Shown here piece by piece: positions 1 through 7,323 of a stretch of 64,000 bases of DNA; the stretch's first letter is position 1; every line of letters starts with the position of its first letter. The DNA is from Streptomyces sp. KL109B (GTDB lineage Bacteria; Actinomycetota; Actinomycetes; Streptomycetales; Streptomycetaceae). The notes below the pieces were generated by a model. That model was not told the DNA's origin. It saw only the letters and a program-made list of their open reading frames with translations, and did not search any database. A program made the position numbers and the translations under genes. The stretch is taken from the NCBI RefSeq assembly GCF_030766935.1, contig NZ_JASERL010000002.1, positions 1,116,001-1,180,000 on the forward strand. The letters run 5' to 3'.

Positions 1-606
1 GCCGCGCACCACGACGGTGTCGCGGAAGATCTGCTCCAGGAGACCGGCCGCCTGCGGCTGCACGGCGCCCTGGCCGGAGATCACGCCGCGCAGGAACCAG
101 CGCGGGCCGTCGACTCCGATGAACCGTACGACCTGGAAACCGCCCGTGCCGTCCGGCAGTTGGACCGGCACCTGGGCCCGCAGCTCCCAGCCGAGCGGGC
201 CCTCGACCTCGTCGATCACGCCGCCCTGTTGAGTGATGCCCGAGGCGATCTCCTCGCGGACCTCGCCCCAGATGCCCTCCTTCTTGGGCGCGGCGAAGGC
301 CTGCAGCTGGATCGCGCTGTCCTGGAGGACGACGGTCGCGGCGACGATCGCGTCGCCCGCAACCTCCACGCGCAGCTCCATGCCCTCCACGCCGGGGACG
401 AAGACCCCGCCCAGGTCGACCCGGCCCTCGCCGGGCTCCCGGGCCTCGGAGGCGTCCCAAGGGCCGTCGGGACGGGGCTCCGGCTCGAGCCGGACGCGCT
501 CCGACTCCTCGGCGTCCGTGTCGGCGCTGGCAGCGTCCTCAGCGAACTGCTCGGTCTCGCCGGCCGCATCCTCGGCGGCGCCGTCCTTGTTACGACGTCC
601 GAACAC
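1..606 (-). CDS. DUF3710 family protein, C-terminus outside window
   Basis: The frame opens at a GTG (606) preceded by GGAAGGAC and runs off the window at base 1 after about 202 codons, so the C-terminus is missing. The protein begins MFGRRNKDGAAED, continues through an acidic Glu/Asp-rich linker, then enters a beta-rich region with WDASEAREPGEGRVDLGG and VEGMELRVEV. These are hallmarks of DUF3710, an actinobacterial family that travels with dut and has no assigned function. Only one base separates it from the dut stop codon, so the two are probably co-transcribed and translationally linked. The family call is from recognition of sequence and context. Confidence 0.85.
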   Translation of the reverse strand, partial: MFGRRNKDGAAEDAAGETEQFAEDAASADTDAEESERVRLEPEPRPDGPWDASEAREPGEGRVDLGGVFVPGVEGMELRVEVAGDAIVAATVVLQDSAIQLQAFAAPKKEGIWGEVREEIASGITQQGGVIDEVEGPLGWELRAQVPVQLPDGTGGFQVVRFIGVDGPRWFLRGVISGQGAVQPQAAGLLEQIFRDTVVVRG

Positions 607-607
607 G

Positions 608-1171
608 TCACTGTCCTTCCCGGTCGGATACGACCGAAGCGTATCGATTCCCACCCATTTGACCGTCCGCGCCGCTGTCGGCAACGGTCGGACCACCTAC
701 GGAAGAGTGCCCGCCGGTGGACCCGAAGCCCCCCTCGGCCCGCACCGATTCGGGAAGTTCCGCGACCTCCTGGAAGCGGACCCTCTCGACCTGCTGGACG
801 ACCAGTTGGGCAATCCGGTCGAAACGCTCGAACCGCACGCTGTCGCGCGGGTCGAGATTCACCACGATCACCTTGATCTCCCCACGGTACCCGGCATCCA
901 CCGTCCCTGGGGCATTCACCAGAGCCACGCCGCAGCGCGCTGCGAGGCCGGATCTGGGGTGCACGAAGGCCGCGTACCCCTCGGGCAGGGCGATCGACAC
1001 TCCAGTGGGCAGAACGACCCGCTCGCCGGGCGCGAGTTCGCACGCCTCGGTGGTCCGCAGATCCGCTCCGGCGTCACCGGGGTGCTCGTACGAAGGCAGC
1101 GGCACGTCGGGGTCGACGCGCCGTACGAGCACGCCGAGTTCGCTGCCGGGGCCGCCATGGACAATGCTCAC
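608..1171 (-). CDS. dut: Deoxyuridine 5'-triphosphate nucleotidohydrolase (dUTPase)
   Basis: Hydrolyses dUTP to dUMP and pyrophosphate, keeping uracil out of DNA and supplying dUMP for thymidylate synthesis. All five motifs of the trimeric dUTPase family are present in the 187 residues: AGADLRT near 34-40, PRSG at 72-75, GTVDAGYRGEI at 89-99 with catalytic Asp92, RIAQLVVQ at 119-126, and the flexible C-terminal lid GGFGSTGGHSS at 147-157. About 30 residues follow motif 5, a tail longer than in the E. coli enzyme. The start is a GTG that overlaps the stop of the upstream thioesterase by 4 bp. DUF3710 follows 1 bp downstream, giving a compact operon. Confidence 0.97.
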   Translation of the reverse strand: MSIVHGGPGSELGVLVRRVDPDVPLPSYEHPGDAGADLRTTEACELAPGERVVLPTGVSIALPEGYAAFVHPRSGLAARCGVALVNAPGTVDAGYRGEIKVIVVNLDPRDSVRFERFDRIAQLVVQQVERVRFQEVAELPESVRAEGGFGSTGGHSSVGGPTVADSGADGQMGGNRYASVVSDREGQ

Positions 1172-1752
1172 GGGTTCACCTCGAAGGCGCGGGCGCGCCT
1201 GACCTGATCGGGGTCGCTCATGGCCGCCTGGATCTCTTCCTCGCGGCCGTTCTCGATGAAGTGGTCGACCTTGACCTCGATGAAGAGGGCGTCGGCGCGC
1301 ACCGCGACGGGCCCGTCGGGGCCGCCGATCCGGCCGGTCGCGGTCGAGTAGATCTTGCGCCCGGCGACGGCCGTCACCTCGGCGGACAGGAACAGCAGCG
1401 TGTCCACGGGGACGGGCCGCACGAAGTCGGTCTCCAGGCGACCGGTCACGGCGATGGCCTGGAGCAGCCAGTTCAAGGAGCCGAGCGTCTCGTCGAGCGC
1501 GGTCGCGAGGATCCCGCCGTGCGCGAGCCCCGGCGCGCCCTGATGGGCGGGGCGCACGGTGAACTCGGCGGTGACGGTGACGCCTTCACCGGCCCGTGTC
1601 TCCAGGTGCAGCCCGTGCGGTTGCTCGCCGCCGCAGCCGAAACAGTGTCCGTAGTGCGCGCCGAGAAGCTCGCCCGGTGCGGGAGCGTCGGGGTGCCGCA
1701 CCGGGGCTATGGCGTCGGCGGGGGGCGTCAGAGCTGCTGAAGTACCACTCAC
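1168..1752 (-). CDS. PaaI/4HBT-type hotdog thioesterase
   Basis: A 194-residue protein whose middle carries HGGILATALDETLGSL, the characteristic hotdog-fold acyl-CoA thioesterase segment, preceded by FTVRPAHQGAPG. The N-terminal CFGCGGEQPHGLHL segment is a Cys-rich element typical of the actinobacterial YbgC/PaaI branch. It should hydrolyse an acyl-CoA, but the substrate cannot be read from sequence. It is the first gene of the thioesterase-dut-DUF3710 operon, overlapping dut by 4 bp (GTGA). The functional link to dUTPase is not obvious; shared transcription is the only evidence for it. It faces DUF3093 across 58 bp, so a divergent promoter pair lies in that gap. Confidence 0.85.
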   Translation of the reverse strand: MSGTSAALTPPADAIAPVRHPDAPAPGELLGAHYGHCFGCGGEQPHGLHLETRAGEGVTVTAEFTVRPAHQGAPGLAHGGILATALDETLGSLNWLLQAIAVTGRLETDFVRPVPVDTLLFLSAEVTAVAGRKIYSTATGRIGGPDGPVAVRADALFIEVKVDHFIENGREEEIQAAMSDPDQVRRARAFEVNP

Positions 1753-1810
1753 AGGCGCAGACCTTACCCGCGCGTCCTATCAGTCCACGCATCATGCCAA
1801 GCTTGACCCC

Positions 1811-2260
1811 ATGGAGCTCTCGACGACGCCTTACGACGAACGACTCACCGCGCCCCGTTCGTGGTGGCTCATCACCTTCATGGTCGGCGTCGTCGGAGCC
1901 ATCATCCTGCTGCCCTTCGGCACGTTGCCGCTGCTCGGCGGCTTCGTCGGCGGTCTGCTCATCGCGGCCGTGATCACCAGCTCGTACGGCTCGGCGCGGG
2001 TGCGTGTCGTGGCCGACTCGCTGGTCGCGGGCGACGCGAAGATCCCGCTCTCCGCGCTCGGCGAGGTGGAGGTCCTGGACGCGGAGGAGGCCGTCGCCTG
2101 GCGCACCTACAAGGCCGACCCCCGCGCCTTCATGCTGCTGCGCAGCTACGTCCGCACGGCGGTCCGGGCGGAGATCACCGATCCCTCGGACCCGACCCCG
2201 TACGTGTACGTGTCGACGCGCGACCCTGAAGCTTTGGCAAAGGCTCTGAGCCGCGCCTGA
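1811..2260 (+). CDS. DUF3093 family membrane protein
   Basis: A 149-residue protein starting MELSTTPYDERLTAPRSWW. Two hydrophobic segments, about residues 18-36 and 38-55 (TFMVGVVGAIILLPFG, LLIAAVITSSYG), form a membrane hairpin. A soluble beta-rich C-terminus follows, ending RDPEALAKALSRA. The N-terminal YDERL...PRSWW and the C-terminal YVYVSTRDP segments are typical of DUF3093, an uncharacterised actinobacterial family. I chose the ATG at 1811 over an upstream in-frame start at 1709 because the extra 34 residues would lie inside the divergent thioesterase gene and are absent from relatives as I remember them. No ligand-binding residues are evident. Confidence 0.82.
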   Translation: MELSTTPYDERLTAPRSWWLITFMVGVVGAIILLPFGTLPLLGGFVGGLLIAAVITSSYGSARVRVVADSLVAGDAKIPLSALGEVEVLDAEEAVAWRTYKADPRAFMLLRSYVRTAVRAEITDPSDPTPYVYVSTRDPEALAKALSRA

Positions 2261-2292
2261 AGGAAGGCAAAAACGCCGAGCGGGCGAGGCCG

Positions 2293-3195
2293 TCAGGCCC
2301 CGATGTCCAGCGCGTCCGGCGGCTCTTCCAGGGGCGGCAGTTCGGGCAGCGCCTCCCAGGGCACCTGCTGCCCCCGCAGGTCCTGACGGACCCGGTCGGC
2401 GAGCTTCTTGGTGTCGCGCCGGTTCATGAACGCCCCCACGGCCGCGCCGATCATGAACGGCGTCAGGCTCGGCAGGTTCCGTACCGTCCGCTTCATGATC
2501 TGCTGCCGCAGCTCGCGCTTCATCTGCCCGCCGAGCGCCGCGTTGATCGTCACGGGCTTGGCCACGTCGATCCCGCGCTCTTCCGTCCACGCGGTCAGAT
2601 AGGCGGTGCTGCGGGTCTTCAGGTTCCCGGGCGGCCGCAGCCCGTAGACCTCGTGCAGTTCGGCGATCAGCTTGAGCTCGATCGCGGCGACGCCGGTCAC
2701 CTCGGCGGCCAGCTCGGCCGGCATCGCGGGTGGCACGGGCAGCATCGCGGCGGCACCGACTCCCGCGCCCACGGTCGATGTGGCGGCGCTGGCGCCCGTG
2801 ACGAGCTTGTCCGCGAGCCGCTCGGGCCCGAGGCCGGGGAACTGCTTGCGGAGGGTCGCCAGGTCCCGCACGGGGACGCGCGGCGCGTTCTCGATGATCC
2901 GGTCGGCGATGTAGCCGACGCCGGCCTTGGCGGCGGCGCCACTCTTGGCCAGCCCCGCTCTGGCCGTTCTGGCGCCTCTCGCGACGGTGCCGCCGCTGCG
3001 CGCACCGTCCTTGCCGGCCACTTCGAGGGCGTCCGCCGATTCGAGCGAGGCCTCTTCTCCGGGGGCACCGGGCTCACCAGGTGCACCGGGGAAAGAGCCT
3101 CGCTCGTCGTCACGCACGGCCTCTGACGGGCCTTGTGCCGCCCCGCGGAGCTTCTTGCGGGACCGGCGCTTCCAGGGCGGGGTCGAGCTGGTCAT
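2293..3195 (-). CDS. Conserved hypothetical protein, possible membrane association
   Basis: A 300-residue protein I do not recognise by name. Residues 1-30 are strongly basic (PPWKRRSRKKL), and 30-90 are a Pro/Gly/Ala linker. The conserved-looking core begins with GVGYIADRIIENAPRVPVRD and contains a Gly/Ala-rich amphipathic stretch (TGASAATSTVGAGVGAAAMLPVPPA) and IELKLIAELHEVYG. A second glycine-rich stretch, FMIGAAVGAFMNRRDTKKLA, lies near residue 250. Paired small-residue hydrophobic stretches with charged helices resemble EcsC-like or DUF697-like membrane-interacting proteins, but that comparison is only suggestive. It lies 13 bp downstream of DUF4193 on the same strand and is probably co-transcribed with it. 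Confidence 0.7.
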   Translation of the reverse strand: MTSSTPPWKRRSRKKLRGAAQGPSEAVRDDERGSFPGAPGEPGAPGEEASLESADALEVAGKDGARSGGTVARGARTARAGLAKSGAAAKAGVGYIADRIIENAPRVPVRDLATLRKQFPGLGPERLADKLVTGASAATSTVGAGVGAAAMLPVPPAMPAELAAEVTGVAAIELKLIAELHEVYGLRPPGNLKTRSTAYLTAWTEERGIDVAKPVTINAALGGQMKRELRQQIMKRTVRNLPSLTPFMIGAAVGAFMNRRDTKKLADRVRQDLRGQQVPWEALPELPPLEEPPDALDIGA

Positions 3196-3208
3196 GCCCG
3201 ACCCTGCC

Positions 3209-3505
3209 CTAGTCGCAGTCGCGGCAGATGGGCTGCCCGTTCTTCTCCCGCGCGAGCTGGCTCCTGTGGTGAACCAGGAAGCAGCTCATGCAGGTGAACT
3301 CGTCCTGCTGCTTGGGCAGGACGCGGACGGCCAACTCCTCGTTCGAGAGGTCGGCGCCCGGAAGCTCCAGGCCCTCGGCGGCCTCGAACTCGTCCACGTC
3401 GACGTTCGACGCGGACTTGTCGTTCCTCCGGGACTTCAGTTCTTCGATGCTGTCCTCGTTGAGGTCGTCATCGGTCTTGCGTGGGGTGTCGTAATCCGTT
3501 GCCAT
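3209..3505 (-). CDS. DUF4193 zinc-ribbon protein
   Basis: A 98-residue acidic protein starting MATDYDTPRKTDDDLNEDS. The ATG at 3505 is preceded by AGGGGGAGAG; a further upstream start would add a poorly conserved leader. The C-terminus contains CMSC (Cys72, Cys75) and CRDC (Cys94, Cys97), a four-cysteine zinc ribbon resembling those of the RNA-polymerase-binding protein class, with HHRSQLAREKNGQPI between the knuckles. DUF4193 is conserved across Actinobacteria. Its role is not established to my knowledge; a nucleic-acid or RNA-polymerase contact is inference from the ribbon and the acidic N-terminus. It is followed at 13 bp by the 300-residue hypothetical gene. Confidence 0.88.
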   Translation of the reverse strand: MATDYDTPRKTDDDLNEDSIEELKSRRNDKSASNVDVDEFEAAEGLELPGADLSNEELAVRVLPKQQDEFTCMSCFLVHHRSQLAREKNGQPICRDCD

Positions 3506-3669
3506 GTCGCTCTCCCCCTCTGGGTGTCTGCGGTGTCTCAAGCGCCGTAACGCATGAGAGGCCGGACTTGTGCCCGACCTGAGGCGGAGATTTTGCCTCA
3601 CATCAAGGTCTGTTACTCAATCGACACCCAACCGGACCCCTCACGAGTGATCATCTTGGGTGGCGAACG

Positions 3670-3685
3670 GGACCGTACACGGTCC
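3670..3685. promoter_or_regulatory. Inverted repeat GGACCGT-AC-ACGGTCC
   Basis: Two perfect 7-bp arms separated by 2 bp, about 165 bp upstream of the DUF4193 start. This is operator-like symmetry; the binding protein is unknown. Confidence 0.4.
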
Positions 3686-3744
3686 GATTGCCGCACCGCA
3701 CGGGCGCCACCCCGTGTACTTCCCGTGATCAAGGCGCCCGAAAA

Positions 3745-3759
3745 CCCGGATTTTCCGGG
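3745..3759 (-). terminator. Possible terminator after cutS
   Basis: Read on the minus strand, CCCGGA-AAA-TCCGGG is followed by TTTTCG. The stem is only 6 bp, so it is a modest candidate terminator for the cutR-cutS transcript. Confidence 0.35.
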
Positions 3760-3811
3760 CTTTCACACGGCTTTCGCGATCACGGAGAGTGGACGGCCGA
3801 AAAACCGCCCA

Positions 3812-3825
3812 TGTGATCGATCACA
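3812..3825. promoter_or_regulatory. Perfect palindrome TGTGATCGATCACA
   Basis: A 14-bp perfect palindrome with TGTGA/TCACA half-sites separated by 4 bp. It resembles Crp/Fnr or GntR half-sites, but the usual 6-bp Crp spacer is shortened to 4. It lies about 300 bp upstream of the DUF4193 start and just past the cutS stop. Confidence 0.45.
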
Positions 3826-3933
3826 CACGACAGCCTCCGGCGCAGGTCCGGAAAATTCAGCCAAAAGCGAACTTCCCCCAGCGCGTCGGCGGCAGCATGT
3901 CAGATCCGTGGACGGCACGCACGTCGAACCGAC

Positions 3934-5175
3934 CTAGATCGGCAGGGTGACTCGCATCACGAGCCCACCACCCTCACGCGGCTCGGCGGTGATGCGCCCG
4001 CCGTGCGCGCGGGCGACGGACCGGGCGATGGAGAGCCCGAGGCCCACGCCCTTGTCGCTGCCGGTGCGCTCGGTACGCAGCCGCCTGAACGGTTCGAAGA
4101 GGTTGTCGATCTCGTACGCCGGGACCACCGGGCCCGTGTTCACCACCACCAGGACCGCCTGGCCGTGCTGGGCCTCCGTGTCGACCTCCACCCATCCCCC
4201 TTCGGGGATGTTGTAGCGGACGGCGTTCTGTACGAGGTTCAGGGCGATGCGCTCCAGGAGCACGCCGTTGCCCTGGATCACCGCTTCCTTGCGCTCACCG
4301 CGGATCTCCACGCCCTTCTCGTCGGCCTCCGTCCTGGCCTGGTCGATCGCCTGCGAGGCGACCTCCGCCAGGTCCACGGGCTTGCGCTCGACGATCTGGT
4401 TGTCGCTGCGGGCGAGCAGCAGCAGGCCCTCCACGAGCTGCTCACTGCGCTCGTTGGTGGCCAGCAGCGTCTTGCCGAGCTGCTGCAGCTCCACAGGGGC
4501 GCCCGGATCGGAGAGGTGCACCTCCAGGAGGGTGCGGTTGATGGCGAGCGGCGTACGCAGCTCATGGGAGGCGTTGCCGACGAAGCGCTGCTGGGCCGTG
4601 AAGGCGCGCTCCAGGCGGTCCAGCATCTCGTCGAAGGTGTCGGAGAGCTCCTTGAGCTCGTCGTCCGGGCCGTCCAGCTCGATGCGGCGCGTCAGGTCCG
4701 TGCCGGCGACCCGGCGGGCGGTGCGCGTGATCCGGCCGAGCGGGGAAAGGACGCGGCCCGCCATGGCGTAACCGAAGGCGAAGGCGATCACGGCGAGCCC
4801 CATCAGCGCCATCAAGCTGCGGCTGAGGAGCGTGTCGAGGGCGTGCTGACGCTGCTGGTTCACGCAGTCGTTCATCAGGTCGTTCAGCTCGCTCGCCGAG
4901 ATGTTCCCCGTCGGGAAGTTGCAGCTGGTGCTGATGACGTGCCCGTCGGTGACCTTGAACGGAAGCGTGCCGCCCACGTCGAGGGCCTGCGCCGCCAGGA
5001 GGTAGATGATCGACAGCAGCAGGATGCCCGCGATGAGGAACATGCCGCCGTAGAGCAGCGTGAGCCTTATCCGGATGGTCGGGCGGAGCCAGGGGAAGGG
5101 CGGCTCGGTCTTCGCCCCTGGCTTCCATGTCGGTTTCGGTGGCGCCGGAGAGGGGGGCGCGGGTGCGGCGGCCAT
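3934..5175 (-). CDS. cutS: Sensor histidine kinase CutS
   Basis: Membrane sensor kinase of the CutRS system, which published work links to envelope/secretion protein quality control in Streptomyces. The 413 residues comprise a Pro-rich cytoplasmic N-terminus, TM1 at about 38-62, a short extracellular domain at about 63-118, TM2 at about 119-140, a HAMP domain, an H-box with His204 in NASHELRTPL, an N-box (NLVQNAVRYN) and G-boxes (GVGLGLSIA). The extracellular part has exactly two cysteines, Cys85 and Cys104, suited to forming a redox-sensitive disulfide. The gene follows cutR by 7 bp. Identity rests on the partner regulator, on length, and on proximity to dut and hemH as in S. coelicolor. Confidence 0.92.
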   Translation of the reverse strand: MAAAPAPPSPAPPKPTWKPGAKTEPPFPWLRPTIRIRLTLLYGGMFLIAGILLLSIIYLLAAQALDVGGTLPFKVTDGHVISTSCNFPTGNISASELNDLMNDCVNQQRQHALDTLLSRSLMALMGLAVIAFAFGYAMAGRVLSPLGRITRTARRVAGTDLTRRIELDGPDDELKELSDTFDEMLDRLERAFTAQQRFVGNASHELRTPLAINRTLLEVHLSDPGAPVELQQLGKTLLATNERSEQLVEGLLLLARSDNQIVERKPVDLAEVASQAIDQARTEADEKGVEIRGERKEAVIQGNGVLLERIALNLVQNAVRYNIPEGGWVEVDTEAQHGQAVLVVVNTGPVVPAYEIDNLFEPFRRLRTERTGSDKGVGLGLSIARSVARAHGGRITAEPREGGGLVMRVTLPI

Positions 5176-5182
5176 CGAGGGA

Positions 5183-5836
5183 TCAGATCCGGTAGCCCGA
5201 GCCGGGCACGGTGACGATGACGGCGGGCTCGCCCAGCTTGCGGCGCAGGGTCATCACGGTGACCCGCACGACGTTCGTGAACGGGTCCGTGTTCTCGTCC
5301 CAGGCCTTCTCCAGGAGCTGCTCGGCCGAGACGACGGCGCCCTCGCTGCGCAGCAGCACCTCGAGGACGGCGAACTCCTTGGGGGCGAGCTGGATCTCCT
5401 TGCCGTCCCGGAACACCTCACGGCGGTTCGGGTCGAGCTTGATCCCGGCGCGCTCCAGTACGGGCGGCAGCGGCATGCTGGTACGCCGCCCCAGAGCCCG
5501 TACGCGGGCCGTCAGCTCGCTGAACGCGAAGGGCTTGGGGAGGTAGTCGTCGGCCCCGATCTCCAGGCCCTCCACGCGGTCGCTGACGTCGCCGGAGGCG
5601 GTCAGCATCAGGATGCGGGTGGGCATGCCCAGCTCGACGAGCTTGCGGGCGACGTCGTCGCCGTGCACGAGCGGGAGGTCGCGGTCGAGAACGACCACGT
5701 CGTAGTCGTTGACGCCGATGCGCTCCAGGGCGGCCGCACCGTCGTACACGACGTCGACGGCCATGGCCTCCCGGCGGAGTCCGGTGGCCACCGCATCGGC
5801 GAGCAGTTGCTCGTCCTCGACGACGAGTACGCGCAC
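5183..5836 (-). CDS. cutR: Response regulator CutR, OmpR/PhoB family
   Basis: A 217-residue DNA-binding response regulator and partner of CutS. The receiver domain (1-115) has acidic pocket Glu7-Asp8, phospho-acceptor Asp51 in VVVLDRDLP and the conserved lysine in DDYLPKPFA. The C-terminal winged helix (about 125-217) contains LAPKEFAVLEVLLR and the recognition helix FTNVVRVTVMTLRRKL, ending in VPGSGYRI. The start is a GTG with GGAAGGAAAG upstream, giving the length known for CutR; an upstream extension to 6211 is rejected because it reads through the promoter region. A direct repeat at 5932-5948 could be its own binding site. Confidence 0.94.
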   Translation of the reverse strand: MRVLVVEDEQLLADAVATGLRREAMAVDVVYDGAAALERIGVNDYDVVVLDRDLPLVHGDDVARKLVELGMPTRILMLTASGDVSDRVEGLEIGADDYLPKPFAFSELTARVRALGRRTSMPLPPVLERAGIKLDPNRREVFRDGKEIQLAPKEFAVLEVLLRSEGAVVSAEQLLEKAWDENTDPFTNVVRVTVMTLRRKLGEPAVIVTVPGSGYRI

Positions 5837-6176
5837 GTCGCTTTCCTTCCTCTGGTCACCCGCCGGCGCGTTTCTCGGGCGCACGGGCGGGTCCGGTCTT
5901 GGGGTGTGCTCCCCATCCTGCCCCTTTCGGCCATAAACCGGCTGTAAGACGGCCGGGCGTCCGGGGAATGCGGGATTTTCTGCGTGGGTTGAGGTTTCTG
6001 CGGAAGGGACCTTGGGGAGGACGGCTGTACACCCGCGATCACGCTTTGTATGTGGCATGCCACGAGCCGCTGTCGAGACCCGCACATCCGTCAGAGGCCA
6101 CTCGGGACGTGATCGACCCTTCCTAGGGCACACCCCCGTGCCATCGACCCACGACCCAGGACGAGGGGGCGCAACC
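5837..6176. other. Divergent promoter region cutR / small ORF
   Basis: This 340-base gap between divergently oriented genes holds the cutRS promoter and a 7-mer direct repeat (5932-5948). The small gene at 6177 is preceded by GACGAGGGGGCGCAACC. No ORF was seen that I would support. Confidence 0.6.
5932..5948. promoter_or_regulatory. Direct repeat upstream of cutR, possible CutR site
   Basis: On the minus strand CTTACAG and GTTTATG occur 10 bp apart, about 96 bp upstream of the cutR start, in a locally AT-richer patch. OmpR-family regulators bind direct repeats about one helical turn apart, so autoregulation is plausible. Confidence 0.4.
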
Positions 6177-6359
6177 ATGGACGCATTCACCGCAGGACTG
6201 CTGCAGCGCATTAGGGCGGCCGAGTCCGACCTGACGCGGGCGCGCGAGACCGGCGACGACTTCCTTGCCGAGGTCGAGCAGGGCGAGCTGGAAGACCTCC
6301 GCCGCCTCGCCGCCGAGCACGGCGTGGAGGTTCACGCCTCGAGCGTCTCCAGCGTCTGA
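6177..6359 (+). CDS. Small helical hypothetical protein (60 aa)
   Basis: A 60-residue protein beginning MDAFTAGLLQRIRAAESDL with a good ribosome site (GAGGGGGC) 5 bases before the ATG. The sequence is one long charged amphipathic helix (RARETGDDFLAEVEQGELEDLRRLAAEHG) followed by a short Val/Ser tail. It has no catalytic motif, signal peptide or cysteines. It looks like a small coiled-coil or adaptor peptide of the type common in Streptomyces. It ends just before a 29-bp perfect inverted repeat that serves as terminator. The coding call rests on codon periodicity, the ribosome site and the clean fit between promoter region and terminator. Confidence 0.72.
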   Translation: MDAFTAGLLQRIRAAESDLTRARETGDDFLAEVEQGELEDLRRLAAEHGVEVHASSVSSV

Positions 6360-6373
6360 TCGCACACAGACCG

Positions 6374-6442
6374 CACAGCACACGGAAGGGCCCCGGCGCC
6401 TGGTCGATCCAGGCAGGCGCCGGGGCCCTTCCGTGTGCTGTG
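6374..6442. terminator. Bidirectional terminator with 29-bp perfect arms
   Basis: Arms 6374-6402 and 6414-6442 are exact reverse complements over 29 bp with an 11-base loop. It sits between the convergent small ORF and the inositol-monophosphatase gene. The stem is unusually long for a bacterial terminator. Confidence 0.9.
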
Positions 6443-6461
6443 GCGACGGGTGCCGGAACGC

Positions 6462-7313
6462 TCAGTCGTGCCAGGCGCCGAGTTCTTCCAGCCAGTTCTG
6501 GAGCGGCTCGAAGACTCCGGGAGGCGCCGCGATCGTCAGTTCGGGCGAGAGGGGCTCTCCGGGGCGGCCGCCGGTGAGCGCGCCCGCCTCGCGCGCGATG
6601 AGGTCACCGGCCGCGAAGTCCCAGGGATTCAGGCCGCGTTCGTAGTAGGCGTCCATGCGGCCCACCGCCACGTCGCACAGGTCGATGGCGGCCGAACCAC
6701 CGCGCCGGATGTCGCGCACGCGCGGCACGAGCTGCCCCACCACCTCGGCCTGGCGGGCGCGGCGCGCCTCCAAGTAGCCGAAGCCGGTGCCTACGAGGGC
6801 CTGGTCCATGGGCGGCGCCACGCGCGCGTGGGCGGGGCGGTCGTTCACGAAGGCGCCCTCGCCGAGGACGGCGCGGTAGGTCTCGGCGCGCATCGGGGCG
6901 GCGACGACGCCCACGAGGGTCTCGCCGTCCTTGCGGGCCGCGATGGAGACGCACCATTCGGGGCGCCCGTAGAGGTAGTTGACGGTCCCGTCGATGGGGT
7001 CGATCACCCACTGGACGCCGCTGGTGCCTTCCTTGGACGCGCCCTCCTCGCCGAGCACCCCGTCGTCGGGGCGGCGCTCGGCCAGGTGGTCCGTGATCAG
7101 CTTCTCGGAGGCGATGTCCATTTCGGTGACGACGTCGACGGCGCTCGTCTTCGTGGCGGCGACGCCGAGGTCCGCGGGCCGGCCGTCACGCAGGAAGACA
7201 CCGGCGCGGCCGGCCACCTCCAGGGCTATCTCCAGCAGTTCGGCCTTGAGGGCCGTGAGGTCGTCGGCGGCGGGGGTCGCCTTGGCGGCCTTGGCGGCCT
7301 GGGAGTCGGTCAC
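6462..7313 (-). CDS. Inositol monophosphatase family protein
   Basis: A magnesium-dependent phosphatase of the IMPase/FBPase/CysQ superfamily, 283 residues. Metal-binding motif A is WVIDPIDGTVNYLYG (Asp105, Asp108), preceded by GEEG (Glu89-Glu90). Motif B is NPWDFAAGDLIAREAGA near residue 220. The likely substrate is inositol-1-phosphate, which mycothiol and phosphatidylinositol synthesis would need, though other sugar phosphates are possible. The GTG at 7313 follows AAGGAAAG; an extended start at 7424 would overlap hemH. It lies 10 bp downstream of ferrochelatase on the same strand, so the two probably form an operon that ends at the long terminator. Confidence 0.9.
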   Translation of the reverse strand: MTDSQAAKAAKATPAADDLTALKAELLEIALEVAGRAGVFLRDGRPADLGVAATKTSAVDVVTEMDIASEKLITDHLAERRPDDGVLGEEGASKEGTSGVQWVIDPIDGTVNYLYGRPEWCVSIAARKDGETLVGVVAAPMRAETYRAVLGEGAFVNDRPAHARVAPPMDQALVGTGFGYLEARRARQAEVVGQLVPRVRDIRRGGSAAIDLCDVAVGRMDAYYERGLNPWDFAAGDLIAREAGALTGGRPGEPLSPELTIAAPPGVFEPLQNWLEELGAWHD

Positions 7314-7323
7314 GTGACTTTCC

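Larger units (their letters stand above)
3506..3933. other. Intergenic region between cutS and DUF4193
   Basis: This 428-base gap lies downstream of cutS and upstream of DUF4193 (both minus strand). It holds a hairpin at 3745-3759 that could end the cutRS transcript, a perfect 14-bp palindrome at 3812-3825, an imperfect palindrome at 3670-3685, and presumably the DUF4193 promoter. No convincing ORF was seen. Confidence 0.6.
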
